Shown one piece after another: positions 63,735-64,000 of a stretch of 64,000 nt of DNA; within the stretch, counting starts at the first letter, position 1; each line of letters begins with the position of its first letter. Below the pieces are notes generated by a model. That model worked only from the letters and a program-made list of their open reading frames with translations, was not told where the DNA came from and did not search any database. The stretch spans positions 130,011 through 194,010 of the forward strand of contig CP135238.1 in NCBI GenBank assembly GCA_032834875.1. The letters are read 5' to 3'. The position numbers and the translations under genes are program-made. The stretch is from Sulfuracidifex metallicus DSM 6482 = JCM 9184. GTDB taxonomy: Archaea; Thermoproteota; Thermoprotei_A; Sulfolobales; Sulfolobaceae.

Positions 63735-64000
63735 TTATTTCCCGTAAGGGTCTTTTGCCGGCATATAATATGCTATATGTGACATTGAATCTATTCTTTT
63801 ACTATTCTTTATCTGATTGAAATTAGGATCTTTATATTTAAATATCATAACCTCATCAAATGGTAATTTTCTGCCACTATATATTTTGTATTCTCTAATG
63901 GCTGCCTCATAATACATTCTATCCATGGGGTCTACTTGTATCTGATTATAAACTCCAGATATTATATTGTCGTTTTTCTGTGTAAGATACACTGCATAAC
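63735..64000 (-). CDS. C-terminal part of an unknown protein, running off the window
   Basis: At least 85 codons ending at 63735 (DNIISGVYNQIQVDPMDRMY, AAIREYKIYSGRKLPFDEVM), with the frame still open at the window edge, so the start probably lies outside. Its stop precedes the QueC-like start by 2 bp, which shows co-translation. Helical and charged; family not recognised. Confidence 0.5.
   Translation of the reverse strand, partial: YAVYLTQKNDNIISGVYNQIQVDPMDRMYYEAAIREYKIYSGRKLPFDEVMIFKYKDPNFNQIKNSKRIDSMSHIAYYMPAKDPYGK

Noticed and set aside
1-64000. CRISPR arrays and tRNA or rRNA genes
   Set aside because: No regularly spaced short repeats with unique spacers were seen, nor any tRNA cloverleaf or rRNA-like stretch. 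Manual reading may miss an intron-bearing tRNA.

Overview
The window looks like an accessory region of a thermoacidophilic archaeon, most likely a member of the Sulfolobales (Thermoproteota). This rests on low GC with heavy AGA/AGG/ATA codon use, leaderless genes with a TATA-like box about 25-30 nt before the start codon, an IS607-type element with a Sulfolobus-style TnpB, a PaREP1 protein, and abundant GT4, GT2 and FkbM genes of the kind that decorate archaeal surface glycans. No rRNA, tRNA or CRISPR array was seen. The genus cannot be fixed from the sequence alone.

Layout: (1) 0.3-8.1 kb holds GT4 glycosyltransferases, a broken FkbM methyltransferase and a Wzx-like flippase. (2) 8.6-13.5 kb holds a decayed secreted protein, a broken FkbM gene, one GT4 gene, an intact rmlC and a deletion scar that joins fragments of rmlD and rmlB. 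(3) 13.6-22.1 kb is a tight, minus-strand, twelve-reading-frame operon of the MoxR / DUF58 / DUF4129-like / DUF4350-like / DUF1616 type, mostly membrane and secreted proteins. The DUF58 frame is broken by one base, and the DUF1616 halves are separate genes in swapped order. (4) 22.4-24.3 kb is an IS607-family element. (5) 24.4-56.4 kb is a large glycan locus with GT2, GT4, polytopic membrane proteins, a second flippase, FkbM methyltransferases, a two-gene sequon-rich surface-protein operon and many broken or fused copies. (6) 56.7-61.7 kb is a graveyard of mobile and defence-like genes: an ATPase remnant, an HTH regulator operon with an operator-like palindrome, a frameshifted HExxH metallopeptidase, a broken ABC-type ATPase, PaREP1, a solo IS607 right end and a decayed IS1-like transposase. 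(7) 61.9-64 kb holds an MFS-like transporter, a QueC-like ATP-pyrophosphatase and the end of a further gene.

The glycosyltransferases would build oligosaccharides on a lipid carrier, the flippases would move these across the membrane, and the FkbM enzymes would O-methylate sugars. The unusual part is the amount of rearrangement. Pairs of glycosyltransferase genes share almost identical 5' blocks of 125-145 bp in inverted orientation but have different bodies. One GT4 gene is split into halves 4 kb apart, one half fused to half an FkbM gene. A promoter-plus-start-codon segment is duplicated as a 130-bp inverted repeat. This suggests recombination-driven diversification of surface glycans.

The best candidate for something undescribed is a dispersed, structured element of about 280-360 bp, present in four diverged copies (window start, 8.6, 25.6 and 56.4 kb). 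Its stems show compensatory base changes between copies, so it is either a structured RNA or a non-autonomous mobile element with a conserved fold. Several frameshifts are single-base events, some in short homopolymers, so residual assembly error must be kept in mind as an alternative to true gene decay.
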